From an uncultured Christensenella sp. (lineage in GTDB: Bacteria > Bacillota > Clostridia > Christensenellales > UBA1242): a DNA stretch of 33,749 bases. Where the stretch lies: NCBI GenBank assembly GCA_910584815.1, contig CAJUBT010000015.1, positions 1-33,749 on the forward strand, given 5' to 3'. The position numbers and the translations under genes are program-made. The notes beneath the pieces are model-generated. The model ran no database searches, had not been told where the DNA came from, and worked only from the letters and a program-made list of their open reading frames with translations. Positions 16,411 through 26,252 of the stretch are shown one piece after another (position 1 is the stretch's first letter; each line of letters begins with the position of its first letter).

Positions 16411-16511
16411 CTTTATATTCATTGTTAGTTTTATTTAAAGCCTAATTTTTGAAAAAACCACTTTGAATATAAAATAATTAATACTATTTTAAAACGGAGA
16501 AAATTTTTATT

Positions 16512-18716
16512 ATGGACATACCACAAATTTTAAGTTTAGAATTTAATTTAGAACCACAACACGCATTAAATATAATATCTTTATTAGATGAAGGTTGCAC
16601 AGTTCCATTTATTGCAAGATATCGTAAAGAAATGCACGGAAGCTGTGATGACCAAAAAATAAGAGATTTTGCCGATAGACTAGAATACCTAAGAAATTTT
16701 GATAAAAGAAAAGAAGAAATTGTAAGGTTAATAACCGAACAAGAGAAAATGACCCCTGAAATTATGGCAAGTTTAGATAAAGCCTTAACTTTAACTGAAC
16801 TTGAAGATATATATCGCCCATTCAAACCAAAACGCCAAACAAGAGCAACAATTGCCGAAGCAAAAGGTTTAAAACCACTTGCAGAAATTATTTTTGCACA
16901 AAAAGAAACAACTGCTTTAGAAGAACTTGCAAAAAATTATATAGATGCCGAAAAGGGTGTTGAAAATGCAGAACAAGCTTTGCAAGGTGCTTATGATATT
17001 ATTGCAGAAATGATTAGTGATGATGCTGAAATTAGAAAAATATTAAGAGAATTTTTAATGCAATCAGCACAAATAGTAACAACTTTAAAACCAGGTGAAA
17101 AATACTTAATTTATCAAACCTATGAAAATTATAAAGAACCAGTTGCAAAAATTCCTAGCCACCGCATATTAGCCATAAATCGTGGTGAAAAAGATGAATG
17201 TTTAAAAGTAGATGTTGAAGTTAATGCTGAAAAATGCCAAGAACTAATTGCAGAGCAAGTGCTTATTAAAAATGGCTCTTACGAAGAAACTTTGCGAAAT
17301 GTTATTGCCGATAGTTATGAAAGATTAATTTTACCTTCACTTATCCGTGAACTAAGAGCAACTCTAACTGATACTGCTAGTGAGCAAGCAATTAAAATGT
17401 TTGAAGTTAACTTAAAACCTCTTTTAATGCAACCTCCACTTAAAGATAAAGTTATTTTAGGGTTAGACCCTGCTTATCGTACAGGCTGTAAAATTGCAGT
17501 TATAGATAAAAGTGGAAATGTTATAGATAAAACTGTTATTTTCCCAACTCCTCCTCATAATCAAATAGAAAAATCGGAAGAAATTATTGCCGAACTTGTT
17601 AAAAAGCATAGCGTAGATGCAATATCTATTGGTAACGGAACAGCAAGTAAGGAAAGTGAAATTTTCGTAAGCAACCTTATAAAAAAATTACCTCGCAAAG
17701 TAGAATATATGGTTGTAAACGAAGCTGGCGCCAGTGTTTACAGTGCATCTAAAGTTGGGGCAGAAGAATTTCCAGATTACGATGTAACAACAAGAAGTGC
17801 AGTTAGCATTGCAAGGCGTTTGCAAGACCCTCTTGCAGAACTTATTAAAATAGACGTTAAATCTATTGGTGTTGGACAATACCAACACGATATGCCTCAA
17901 AAACGCTTAACAACGGTTTTAGATGGCGTTGTAGAAGATTGTGTTAACTCTGTTGGTGTTGACCTTAACACAGCTTCATATAAATTGTTAGAGCATATTT
18001 CTGGTTTAAACGCTGGCATTGCAAAAAATATAGTTGAATACCGCAGAAAGAATGGTAAATTCACCGAGAGGAAAGAACTTCTTGAAGTTTCAAAACTTGG
18101 CGAAAAAGCCTTTGTACAATGTGCAGGTTTCTTAAGAATTCCAAACGAAAAAAATATTTTAGATAATACTGGTGTGCACCCAGAAAGTTACGATGCAACA
18201 AAGAAACTTCTTGCAAGTTTTAATATGACAGAACAAGATGTTATTAACGAAAACATTCAAAATCTACCAAGATTAATTGCTGCAAAAGGTGAAGATAAAG
18301 TTGCTAGTGAATGTGGCATTGGTGTGCCAACTTTAAATGACATTGTAAAAGAACTTTTAAAACCAGGGCGTGATATTCGTGATGACCTTCCAAAACCAGA
18401 ATTGAGAAGCGATGTTATGAGTATCGAAGACCTTAAAGTTGGAATGGTGCTAAAAGGCACAGTTAGAAATGTTATTGATTTTGGTGCTTTTGTAGACATT
18501 GGCGTTCACCAAGATGGACTTGTTCATATATCCGAAGTATGCGATAGATATATTAAACATCCAAGTGAAGAACTTACTGTTGGGCAAGTTGTTAATGTTA
18601 AAGTTATTAATATTGATTTGCAAAAACAAAGAATTGGCTTATCAATTCGCAAAGTAGATGAAGATTTAACTCAGGAAAATGTTGTTTCAACAACACCTCT
18701 ACAAACCGAAAATTAA
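16512..18716 (+). CDS. tex: Tex, S1-domain RNA-binding transcription accessory protein (734 aa)
   Basis: A conserved bacterial nucleic-acid-binding protein associated with transcription. The N-terminal helical region has the family's VPFIARYRKE signature (31-40) and LEDIYRPFKPKRQTRA (97-112). A YqgF/RNase-H-like domain starts near 314 (ILGLDPAYRTGCKIAVID). Tandem helix-hairpin-helix units span about 480-560 (SGLNAGIAKNIVEYR). An S1 domain fills about 642-714 (GMVLKGTVRNVIDFGAFVDI). Full length. GGAG (16496-16499) is 12 nt before ATG. A likely promoter is TTGAAA (16449-16454), 18 bp, AATAAT (16473-16478), which places the cloverleaf element upstream of transcription. Confidence 0.97.
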   Translation: MDIPQILSLEFNLEPQHALNIISLLDEGCTVPFIARYRKEMHGSCDDQKIRDFADRLEYLRNFDKRKEEIVRLITEQEKMTPEIMASLDKALTLTELEDIYRPFKPKRQTRATIAEAKGLKPLAEIIFAQKETTALEELAKNYIDAEKGVENAEQALQGAYDIIAEMISDDAEIRKILREFLMQSAQIVTTLKPGEKYLIYQTYENYKEPVAKIPSHRILAINRGEKDECLKVDVEVNAEKCQELIAEQVLIKNGSYEETLRNVIADSYERLILPSLIRELRATLTDTASEQAIKMFEVNLKPLLMQPPLKDKVILGLDPAYRTGCKIAVIDKSGNVIDKTVIFPTPPHNQIEKSEEIIAELVKKHSVDAISIGNGTASKESEIFVSNLIKKLPRKVEYMVVNEAGASVYSASKVGAEEFPDYDVTTRSAVSIARRLQDPLAELIKIDVKSIGVGQYQHDMPQKRLTTVLDGVVEDCVNSVGVDLNTASYKLLEHISGLNAGIAKNIVEYRRKNGKFTERKELLEVSKLGEKAFVQCAGFLRIPNEKNILDNTGVHPESYDATKKLLASFNMTEQDVINENIQNLPRLIAAKGEDKVASECGIGVPTLNDIVKELLKPGRDIRDDLPKPELRSDVMSIEDLKVGMVLKGTVRNVIDFGAFVDIGVHQDGLVHISEVCDRYIKHPSEELTVGQVVNVKVINIDLQKQRIGLSIRKVDEDLTQENVVSTTPLQTEN

Positions 18717-18826
18717 TTAATTTAAAAATTTTTTTTAAAAAAATTGTTAAACATTTTACAATAAAAAAACAAGAAATTACTTTTTAATTAAACCAATAAG
18801 CATTATTCAATTTAAAAGGAAATATT

Positions 18827-20020
18827 ATGATTAATAAACTAAAATTTGTTAAACTGAAAGATATTTTCTCTGGTTTTAAACTTTTAATTGTTCTTTTGCC
18901 AGCCTTAATTGCAAAAATATTTATACGCGATTTCTGGCTTGTATGCGAAAGGGAAGATGAAGCAAGAGATAATGGCTATTGGTTTTTTAAATATGTTACA
19001 GAAAACCAAAAACAACAAAAAGTTGCTTATGCAATAAATAAAAAATGTGTAGATTACCCTAAAGTAAAAAACTTAGGTAAAATAATTAAATATGGTGGTA
19101 TATCTCATTGGTTTTGGTATATAGTAGCAGATAAAAATATAAGTTCACAAAAAGGCGGAAAACCAAACGCTGCCGTGTGTTACTTTTTGGAAGTTGTTTT
19201 AAAATTAAGAAAGAATAATAGGGTATTTTTACAGCACGGAATTACAAAAGATTTAGCCGAATGGTTGTTTTATAAAAACACATATATGAAAAGGTTTTGC
19301 GTTTCAACCAATGAAGAATATAACTATTTGTGCGAAAACTTTGGCTATCCTGATGGAAACATTTGTTTAACTGGTTTATGTAGGTTCGATAACTTAAACA
19401 ATTCTAAAACAAATTCAAACCAAATTTTAGTAATGCCAACTTGGCGACAATGGATTGCTAGAGAAGTTGAAATGAAAGAAATAGAAGGCACAACAAACTT
19501 TTTAGAAAGTAACTATTATAAAAGTTGGTCTAGTTTTCTTAAAAATGAGAACCTTCATAAACTTTTAAAACAACATAACAAAACTTTAATTTTTTATCCG
19601 CATTCCAATATGCAAAAATATTTAACCAATTTTAAAAACATTTTGCCGCCTGATAAAAACATTATTATTGCTTCTGGCAAAGATTATGATGTTCAACAAT
19701 TACTAAAAGATTCTGCTCTTTTAATAACCGATTATTCTAGCATTTATTTCGACTTTGCTTATATGAAGAAACCAATAATATATTATCAATTCGATGAAGC
19801 AAAATTTAGAGAAAATCAATATTCTCAAGGTTATTTTAATTATCATAATACACCTCTTGGAACTTGGGCAGGGAAAGAGGAAGAAGTTATAACCGAAATA
19901 AATAAAGTTATAACTAATAATATGAAAGCTATTAATGAAGAAGAATTGGAAAATTACTTTACCTTTAGAGATGATAAAAATTGCGAAAGAACCTATCAAA
20001 TGATTAAAAATATAAAATAA
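18827..20020 (+). CDS. CDP-glycerol glycerophosphotransferase family protein (397 aa)
   Basis: Family of TagB/TagF-like enzymes that transfer glycerol phosphate or ribitol phosphate from CDP-alcohols during teichoic-acid or related polymer synthesis. Conserved elements: a hydrophobic/amphipathic N-terminus (about 15-33) for membrane association, LQHGIT (135-140, His137), TGLCRF (182-187), MPTWRQW (203-209), YPHSN (257-261) and the nucleotide-binding TDYSSIYFDF (301-310). It ends in a FTFRDDKNCERTY segment typical of the family. AAAAGG precedes ATG. No other polymer genes adjoin it, so the product polymer is unknown. It is a single gene closed by a strong terminator. Confidence 0.88.
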   Translation: MINKLKFVKLKDIFSGFKLLIVLLPALIAKIFIRDFWLVCEREDEARDNGYWFFKYVTENQKQQKVAYAINKKCVDYPKVKNLGKIIKYGGISHWFWYIVADKNISSQKGGKPNAAVCYFLEVVLKLRKNNRVFLQHGITKDLAEWLFYKNTYMKRFCVSTNEEYNYLCENFGYPDGNICLTGLCRFDNLNNSKTNSNQILVMPTWRQWIAREVEMKEIEGTTNFLESNYYKSWSSFLKNENLHKLLKQHNKTLIFYPHSNMQKYLTNFKNILPPDKNIIIASGKDYDVQQLLKDSALLITDYSSIYFDFAYMKKPIIYYQFDEAKFRENQYSQGYFNYHNTPLGTWAGKEEEVITEINKVITNNMKAINEEELENYFTFRDDKNCERTYQMIKNIK

Positions 20021-20069
20021 GCATAACTTATTTATAAACTTTTAATATTTTTTAAAATAATTACATAAT

Positions 20070-20106
20070 AAAAAAACGATAACCTATTTGGAGTTATCGT
20101 TTTTTT
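20070..20106. terminator. Bidirectional terminator between the transferase and ABC exporter genes
   Basis: AAAAAAACGATAAC (20070-20083) pairs perfectly with GTTATCGTTTTTTT (20093-20106), with a 9-nt loop. Confidence 0.9.
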
Positions 20107-20216
20107 ATTTTTAAAAAAGTGAACTTTAATTTGTTTAATAATTATTTTTATAATTTTTTATATTTTTTAAAAAGTTTTTTAAAAAACTCTTTATACAACT
20201 AAATTTAAAACTTTTA

Positions 20217-22472
20217 TTAATCAAGTTCAAGTTTACCAGTATATAGTTGATAGTATTTACCCTTTTGTTTAATTAAATCTTCGTGAGAGCCTTTTTCAAT
20301 TATTCTGCCGTGGTCTAAAACCATAATAACATTAGAGTTTTGAACGGTAGATAACCTGTGGGCTATAACAAAAACTGTTCTTCCGTGCATTAGGGCATCC
20401 ATACCATCTTGTACAAGTTTTTCTGTGTGAGTGTCTATACTAGATGTTGCCTCATCTAAAATCATAACAGGGGCGTTTGCAATGGCAGCTCTTGCAATTG
20501 ATAGTAATTGTCTTTGACCCTGACTTAAGTTTGCGCCATCACTTTCAAGCATTGTATCGTAGCCTTGTGGCAGCCTTTGAATAAAATCATCTGCATTTGC
20601 TAATTTTGCCGCTTCAAAAACTTGCTCATCTGTTGCATTAAGGTTACCATATCTAATATTGTCTTTAACAGTGCCTGTAAATAGGTTAGTGTCTTGTAAA
20701 ACAATGCCAATAGAATGTCTTAAATCATCTTTTTTAATGTCGCTTATATTAATTCCATCATAGGTAATTGTTCCATTAGCAATGTCATAAAACCTGTTAA
20801 TAAGGTTTGTTATTGTTGTTTTGCCAGCACCTGTAGAACCAACAAACGCAATTTTATGCCCAGGCTTTGCATAAAGCGAAATGTCGTGCAACACTATTTT
20901 TTCTTTATCATAGCCAAAGTCTACATTATAAAATCTAACATCGCCTTTAAGTTCAACAATGCTTGTTGTTCCATCTTCATTTGGTTTTTTCCAAGCCCAA
21001 AGATTTGTGCGTTCTTCAACTTCAACAAGTTCGCCTTTTTCATCTTTTTTAACATTAATTAAAGTTACTTTACCCTCATCGCTTTCAGCTGGGGTATCCA
21101 TCATATCAAAAATTCTTTCTGCGCCAGCAAGTGCTAAAATAATGCTGTTCATTTGTTGAGATACTTGGCTTATTGGCATTGTAAATTGTCGGCTTAAACC
21201 CATAAAAGTTATAATGTTGCCAAGACTGATAACGTTAAGCCCTGTTAAACTGATATTGGTAGCCCCAACTATTGCAAGAAGTCCACCTATAATGGCAATA
21301 ACAACATATTGCAAATGCCCTAGGTTTTGCATAATTGGCATAAAAATGTTTGCATATTTATTTGCTTTGGTTGCATTATGGCATAATTCTTCATTTAATT
21401 TATCAAAACCTAATTTGTTTTCTTCTTCGTGGTTAAAAACTTTTATTACTTTTTGCCCGTTAATCATTTCTTCAATATAACCAGTTGTTTTACCAACCGA
21501 CACTTGCTGTGCAACAAAGTATTTTCTGCTTCTTCCGCCAATTGTTTTTGTTACAAGCATCATAAATATTAAAAAGAAAATTATAACAAGGGTAAGGTAA
21601 AAGCTTATTGTTAACATAAACACAAACACAAAAATAATTGTTAAAACAGAGGCAATAATTTGAGGTATGCTTTGGCATAGCATCTGTTCCAAAGAGTCGG
21701 TATCGTTTGTATACCTACTCATAATATCCCCGTGAGTGTGTGAATCGAAATACTTAATAGGTAAGCGTTGCATTTTTGCAAACATTTCATCTCTAATTTG
21801 TTTTAAAACACCCTGAGAAATGTAAACCATAATTAAGTTATATAAGTAGCCCGAAATTAAACCAACTCCAAACACTGCCGCCATAATTCCAACTCTGGTT
21901 ATAATGCCCGAAAAGGCTGCTTCACCTTTTAAAATAAGTTCAATATAATCTACTATGTTTCCAGTAAATAGGGCAGTAGAAACACTTGCGGCTGAACTGA
22001 GAATAATGAAAAACACAACAAGTGCAATTTGTATTTTATGTCCTTTAAATAAATACCCTAAAATCCGCTTTGCACTACCTTTTGAACTTTTAGGTTTCTT
22101 TTTAGGTAAAGCTATATCATCTTTATTGTCAAGGCTTTCGTTATTTGTGCTAGTAATTTCTTCATTGGAGGTATTGTTAACATTAAGGTTTTCACTAACA
22201 ATGTTACTATCAATAATACTTGTGCTGTTGCTTTCTGTTCCAACTAAAGCATTTACATTGGTGTCAATTACTGGCTCATTAATTGTAAGGTCTTCCGTTG
22301 CTATTTGGTTAGAACTTTTTTCAACATTTGGTTTCTTGTTTTTGGTTTCCACTTTTGTTGTAACTTTATTGTTGTTTGTTTCAACATTCTTTGTTACTTT
22401 GTTTTGCTTTTCTTTTAAGTTTTTGTTTTCGGTTAAATTTTTATTATCAACTTTTCCTTTAGTGTTACTCAT
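20217..22472 (-). CDS. ABC exporter subunit with competent ATPase site and long disordered N-terminus (751 aa)
   Basis: Type-1 (MdlB/MsbA-like) exporter half: membrane domain about 140-450, nucleotide-binding domain about 505-751. Walker A GSTGAGKTT (545-553), Q-loop (about 593), signature LSQGQ (649-653), Walker B VMILDEATS (669-677, catalytic Glu674) and switch His705 are all intact. About 130 residues of Asn/Lys/Thr/Ser-rich low complexity precede the first helix, far longer than usual. A charged insert (about 475-505) precedes the nucleotide domain. The start codon lies inside the end of the upstream ABC gene (8-nt overlap), with AAAGGAGG in that gene serving as ribosome site, so the two are translationally coupled and probably form a heterodimer. 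Substrate unknown: drug, lipid or peptide. Confidence 0.93.
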   Translation of the reverse strand: MSNTKGKVDNKNLTENKNLKEKQNKVTKNVETNNNKVTTKVETKNKKPNVEKSSNQIATEDLTINEPVIDTNVNALVGTESNSTSIIDSNIVSENLNVNNTSNEEITSTNNESLDNKDDIALPKKKPKSSKGSAKRILGYLFKGHKIQIALVVFFIILSSAASVSTALFTGNIVDYIELILKGEAAFSGIITRVGIMAAVFGVGLISGYLYNLIMVYISQGVLKQIRDEMFAKMQRLPIKYFDSHTHGDIMSRYTNDTDSLEQMLCQSIPQIIASVLTIIFVFVFMLTISFYLTLVIIFFLIFMMLVTKTIGGRSRKYFVAQQVSVGKTTGYIEEMINGQKVIKVFNHEEENKLGFDKLNEELCHNATKANKYANIFMPIMQNLGHLQYVVIAIIGGLLAIVGATNISLTGLNVISLGNIITFMGLSRQFTMPISQVSQQMNSIILALAGAERIFDMMDTPAESDEGKVTLINVKKDEKGELVEVEERTNLWAWKKPNEDGTTSIVELKGDVRFYNVDFGYDKEKIVLHDISLYAKPGHKIAFVGSTGAGKTTITNLINRFYDIANGTITYDGINISDIKKDDLRHSIGIVLQDTNLFTGTVKDNIRYGNLNATDEQVFEAAKLANADDFIQRLPQGYDTMLESDGANLSQGQRQLLSIARAAIANAPVMILDEATSSIDTHTEKLVQDGMDALMHGRTVFVIAHRLSTVQNSNVIMVLDHGRIIEKGSHEDLIKQKGKYYQLYTGKLELD

Positions 22473-24213
22473 CTTTTTTACCTCCTTTCTTTTGAGTTTG
22501 AGAGGTATAAATATCTTTATATACTTCGCTAGTTTTTAGTAGTTCACTATGTTTGCCCATTGCAGAAATTTTGCCACCTTCAAGTAGAATAATTTTATCT
22601 GCATCCATAACGCTTGTTACGCGCTGAGCAATAATAATTTTTGTAGTTTTAGGAATTTCTTCTTTAAAGGCACGCCTAATCATACTATCTGTTTTTGTGT
22701 CTACAGCACTTGTAGAGTCATCTAAAATTAATATTTTAGGTTTTTTAAGTAATGCTCTTGCAATACAAAGCCTTTGTTTTTGCCCACCGCTAACATTTGT
22801 TCCACCTTGTTCTATGTATGTGTCGTATTTGTCTGGAAAATTTTCTATAAATTCATCTGCACAAGCAAGTTTACAAGCTTTTTCAATTTCTTTATCGGTG
22901 GCATTTTTATTTCCCCATTTTAAGTTTTCCTTAATTGTGCCAGAAAATAAAACATTTTTTTGCAAAACAACCGCAACACTATCTCTTAAAGTTTCAATGT
23001 CATATTCTTTAACATCTTTCTTGCCAACAAAAACTTTGCCACTTGTGGCATCGTATAATCTTGGAATAAGCGAAATTAATGTGCTTTTGCTGCTGCCAGT
23101 GCCACCTAAAATACCAATTGTTTCACCAGATTTTATTGAAAGATTAATGTCCTTTAAACATAGTTTAGATATATCATCCGTGTAACTAAAGGAAACATCT
23201 TTAAATTCAATATCTCCACTTTTAACCTCATATACAGGGTTTTCTGAATTAGTTATATTAGGCACTTCATCTAAAACTTCAACAATTCTTTGTGCAGAAG
23301 CACGGGAGATTGCAATTGTAATAACAACCATACTAAACATCATAAGTGAAGATAGAATTTGCATTGTGTATTGAAATAGGGTAGATAATTGACCAGTAGT
23401 TAAAACGGTTGAACCCGTATCAACAATAATTTTAGCACCGAAATATGAAATTAAAATCATACAAGTATAAATTGCTATTTGCATAATAGGAGAGTTGAAT
23501 GCAAGTATCTTACGCGCTTTAGAATAATCCTTGTAAATTTTATTGCTAGTTTTTCCAAACTTTTCTATTTCATAATTTTCTCTAACATAGGCTTTAACAA
23601 CTCTTGTTGCTCTAACATTTTCTTCCACTGTGTTGTTAAGTTCATCATACTCTTTAACAACTTTTTTAAATTGTGGGTGCACAAACCTTAAAATTAAAAG
23701 CAATGCTCCAAACAATAATGGGCTTGCAATAAGCAAAATTAAACCCATTGTAACATTTGTTCTAAAAGTCATAATCATTGCTATTATAAGCATTAATGGG
23801 CTTCTAACTGCAATTCTTATAATCATTTGGTAAGATTGTTGCACATAGTTAACATCGGTTGTTATTCTTGTAACTAAGCTAGCAGGTGAAAATTTATCTA
23901 TATTGTAGAAAGAATAACTCTGAATTTTATGGAACATATCTTTGCGTAAGTTCTTTGCAAACCCACTGCTTGCCTTAGCACAAAAGTTACCAGATAACGC
24001 ACCAAATGTGAATGATAAAATTGCCATTCCAATTAAAATTAACCCAAATTTTACAATAACATTCATATTGCCAGGTTTAATGCCTTGGTCTATAAGGTCT
24101 GCCATAAAGAAAGGAATTAAAATTTCAAGAACAACTTCAAGTGTAACAAACACAGATGTTAACACAGAAGGAGTTTTATATTCTCTTACAGCTCGCGATA
24201 ACTTTTTAATCAT
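22465..24213 (-). CDS. ABC exporter subunit with degenerate ATPase site (582 aa)
   Basis: Type-1 exporter half (MdlA-like): membrane domain about 1-320, nucleotide-binding domain about 333-582. The signature VSGGQ (474-478) is normal, but three catalytic elements deviate. Walker A reads GGTGSSKST (370-378, Ser for the third Gly), the Walker B glutamate is Asp499 (ILILDDS), and the switch histidine is Gln530 (AQRVTS). This is the known pattern of the degenerate site in heterodimeric exporters such as TM287/288, complementing the intact downstream partner. AAAAGGAG precedes ATG. It is first gene of the two-gene operon. Confidence 0.93.
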   Translation of the reverse strand: MIKKLSRAVREYKTPSVLTSVFVTLEVVLEILIPFFMADLIDQGIKPGNMNVIVKFGLILIGMAILSFTFGALSGNFCAKASSGFAKNLRKDMFHKIQSYSFYNIDKFSPASLVTRITTDVNYVQQSYQMIIRIAVRSPLMLIIAMIMTFRTNVTMGLILLIASPLLFGALLLILRFVHPQFKKVVKEYDELNNTVEENVRATRVVKAYVRENYEIEKFGKTSNKIYKDYSKARKILAFNSPIMQIAIYTCMILISYFGAKIIVDTGSTVLTTGQLSTLFQYTMQILSSLMMFSMVVITIAISRASAQRIVEVLDEVPNITNSENPVYEVKSGDIEFKDVSFSYTDDISKLCLKDINLSIKSGETIGILGGTGSSKSTLISLIPRLYDATSGKVFVGKKDVKEYDIETLRDSVAVVLQKNVLFSGTIKENLKWGNKNATDKEIEKACKLACADEFIENFPDKYDTYIEQGGTNVSGGQKQRLCIARALLKKPKILILDDSTSAVDTKTDSMIRRAFKEEIPKTTKIIIAQRVTSVMDADKIILLEGGKISAMGKHSELLKTSEVYKDIYTSQTQKKGGKKDE

Positions 24214-24450
24214 TTTTCATTTCTCCTTTTGTTTCATTTTTTATTTTCATAAGTTTAAGGTTAAAATACAATATATATATGTTTCAAAATTTTTTAAATT
24301 TACAATATCAAAAAAATTATAAAAGTTTTGTTTTTAAAATTTTTTTATGCAGATTTTCCTTTTTTAATTGTTACTGCTTAAAATTAATTTTTAAAAAAAA
24401 CTTTTACTATAATTGTTTTAATATTTAGTTTTACAATTATTTTTTAAACG

Positions 24451-24467
24451 CCCTTTTTTGTAAAGGG
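24451..24467. repeat. Hairpin in the 810-bp gap before galE
   Basis: CCCTTT (24451-24456) and AAAGGG (24462-24467) form a hairpin with flanking AAA/TTT. It is one of few structured spots in 24214-25023. Confidence 0.35.
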
Positions 24468-24626
24468 TTTATATTTTTTCTACTTATAAAAAATTTAAAA
24501 ACCAAAACTAAATAAGTAAATGTTATATATATAATTAAATAATATATATATTAAATTTTAACTATGCAAGGCATATTATCAACCTTTTTCAAATAAAAGT
24601 CAAGATATATTAATAAATAAAGTGTA

Positions 24627-24644
24627 AAAGTTTTGTAAAACTTT
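24627..24644. repeat. 18-bp palindrome in the galE upstream gap
   Basis: AAAGTTTT-GT-AAAACTTT is a perfect inverted repeat, possibly an operator. Apart from this and the hairpin at 24451, I see nothing convincing in 24214-25023; no ORF or clear promoter there is supported. Confidence 0.3.
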
Positions 24645-25023
24645 AGTTATAAGTTTTATATATTTCATAATTTTTTAATTATAAAAATTTTTTTTAGCCT
24701 TTTATATTTATTAATTTAATTCAATTATATTAATTGATTTTTTTGTATATTTTTGATATAAATAAATGTAGATTATTTTGTTAGGTATATCTAATTTATA
24801 GCGCCAATATTAAATTTATAATAGTTATTTAAATAGTTTAATAAACAAAAATTAACAAAGTAGTTCTTTTATAACTTTTAAATAGCATATAAAGGTTGTT
24901 TACTAAAATTATAAAAAAATTATTTCAAAAACAAAGTAGAAAATATTAACTTAAACACTAATAAAAAGTTTGTTAATTAAAAATATATATTAACTAAAAA
25001 AATAAAAAAGGGGTAAAAATAAT

Positions 25024-26022
25024 ATGAAAGTTTTGTTAACAGGTGGGTTAGGTTATATAGGTAGCCACACTGCAGTTGAGCTTATTAAAGCAGGCTATGA
25101 TGTTGAAATTATGGATAACTTATATAATTCTTCTATAGAGGTTTTAGATAAGTTAAAACAAATAACAGGAAAGGAAACCAAATTTTATAAGGTAGATATG
25201 TGCAATTTAGAAGAAATGGATAAAATGTTTGAAACAGGGCATTTTGATGCTGTAATTCATTTTGCGGGCTTAAAAGCAGTTGGCGAAAGCACAAAACTCC
25301 CTCTTTTATATTACGAAAACAATATTGGCGGCACAATAAATTTATTAAAATGTATGCAAAAATACAAGGTTAATAACCTTATTTTCAGTTCTTCTGCTTG
25401 TGTGTATAGCGATAAAAATGTTTCACCTTATGTTGAAGATGGTATTTTGGGAGCTGTTAACCCATATGGCAGAACAAAGTTTTTTATAGAAGAAATTATA
25501 AAAGATTATGCTAACACAAACTCAAATTTCAAAGCAGTTATTTTAAGATATTTTAACCCAATAGGTGCACACGAAAGTGGTTTAATAGGTGAAAATCCTA
25601 ATGGCATACCAAACAATTTAATGCCATATATAACTCGCACCGCACTTGGTAAGTTAGAAATTCTTAACATTTTTGGTAACGACTACAACACTCCAGATGG
25701 CACTTGTATTAGAGATTTTATTCATATTGTAGATTTAGCTAACGGGCACTTAAAAGCACTTAATAAAATAGACCAATTAAAAGGTTTTAATGTTTATAAT
25801 CTTGGCACTGGTCACGGTTATAGTGTTTTAGAAGTTGTTAACACTTTCAACAAAGTTTGTGCCGATAAAGTTAAATTTAAATTTACAGAAAGAAGAGCAG
25901 GTGACCTTGATTGTTACTTTGCTTGTGCTGATAAAGCAGAAAAAGAACTAGGCTTTAAAACACAAAAAACTTTAGAAGATATGTGCTTATCTGCTTATAA
26001 TTTTGAAAAGAATAATAAGTAA
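25024..26022 (+). CDS. galE: UDP-glucose 4-epimerase (332 aa)
   Basis: Interconverts UDP-glucose and UDP-galactose (possibly also the N-acetyl forms) with bound NAD. GGLGYIG (7-13) is the NAD loop, Ser124 in FSSSACVYS and Tyr148/Lys152 in YGRTK form the catalytic triad. The substrate region LRYFNPIGAHESGLIGE and the GTCIRDFIHIVDLANGH segment are typical of GalE. Length is normal. AAAGGGG lies about 10 nt before ATG. It stands alone, without other Leloir genes, so it probably supplies envelope polysaccharide precursors rather than galactose catabolism (inference). Confidence 0.96.
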   Translation: MKVLLTGGLGYIGSHTAVELIKAGYDVEIMDNLYNSSIEVLDKLKQITGKETKFYKVDMCNLEEMDKMFETGHFDAVIHFAGLKAVGESTKLPLLYYENNIGGTINLLKCMQKYKVNNLIFSSSACVYSDKNVSPYVEDGILGAVNPYGRTKFFIEEIIKDYANTNSNFKAVILRYFNPIGAHESGLIGENPNGIPNNLMPYITRTALGKLEILNIFGNDYNTPDGTCIRDFIHIVDLANGHLKALNKIDQLKGFNVYNLGTGHGYSVLEVVNTFNKVCADKVKFKFTERRAGDLDCYFACADKAEKELGFKTQKTLEDMCLSAYNFEKNNK

Positions 26023-26128
26023 AATTATTTTTAAATTAGTTTTTTAACTTTTTAAAAATATAAATAACCTTTATTAAAAATTAATTTCAGCAAATTAAAG
26101 TTTAAATAAATTAAATATAAACAATTTT

Positions 26129-26171
26129 AAAAAGCATATAAGGAAATGTGTTTTAACCTTATATGCTTTTT
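26129..26171. terminator. Terminator after galE
   Basis: AAAAAGCATATAAGG (26129-26143) pairs perfectly with CCTTATATGCTTTTT (26157-26171). It can also serve the converging minus-strand gene. Confidence 0.9.
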
Positions 26172-26252
26172 TAGTTTTTAAAATAATCTTTAAAATAACT
26201 TAAAAAATAAAACTGCTTTTAACTTTTAATTAATTTTTATGGTCGTATTGCA

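Noticed and set aside
21955..22539. 194-codon plus-strand frame across the ABC gene junction
   Set aside because: Antisense to two solid ABC exporter genes; Leu/Ser/Val-rich shadow of the low-complexity arm with no ribosome site.
23942..24322. 126-codon plus-strand frame opposite the ABC exporter start
   Set aside because: Mostly antisense to a coding region; no ribosome site and no domain.
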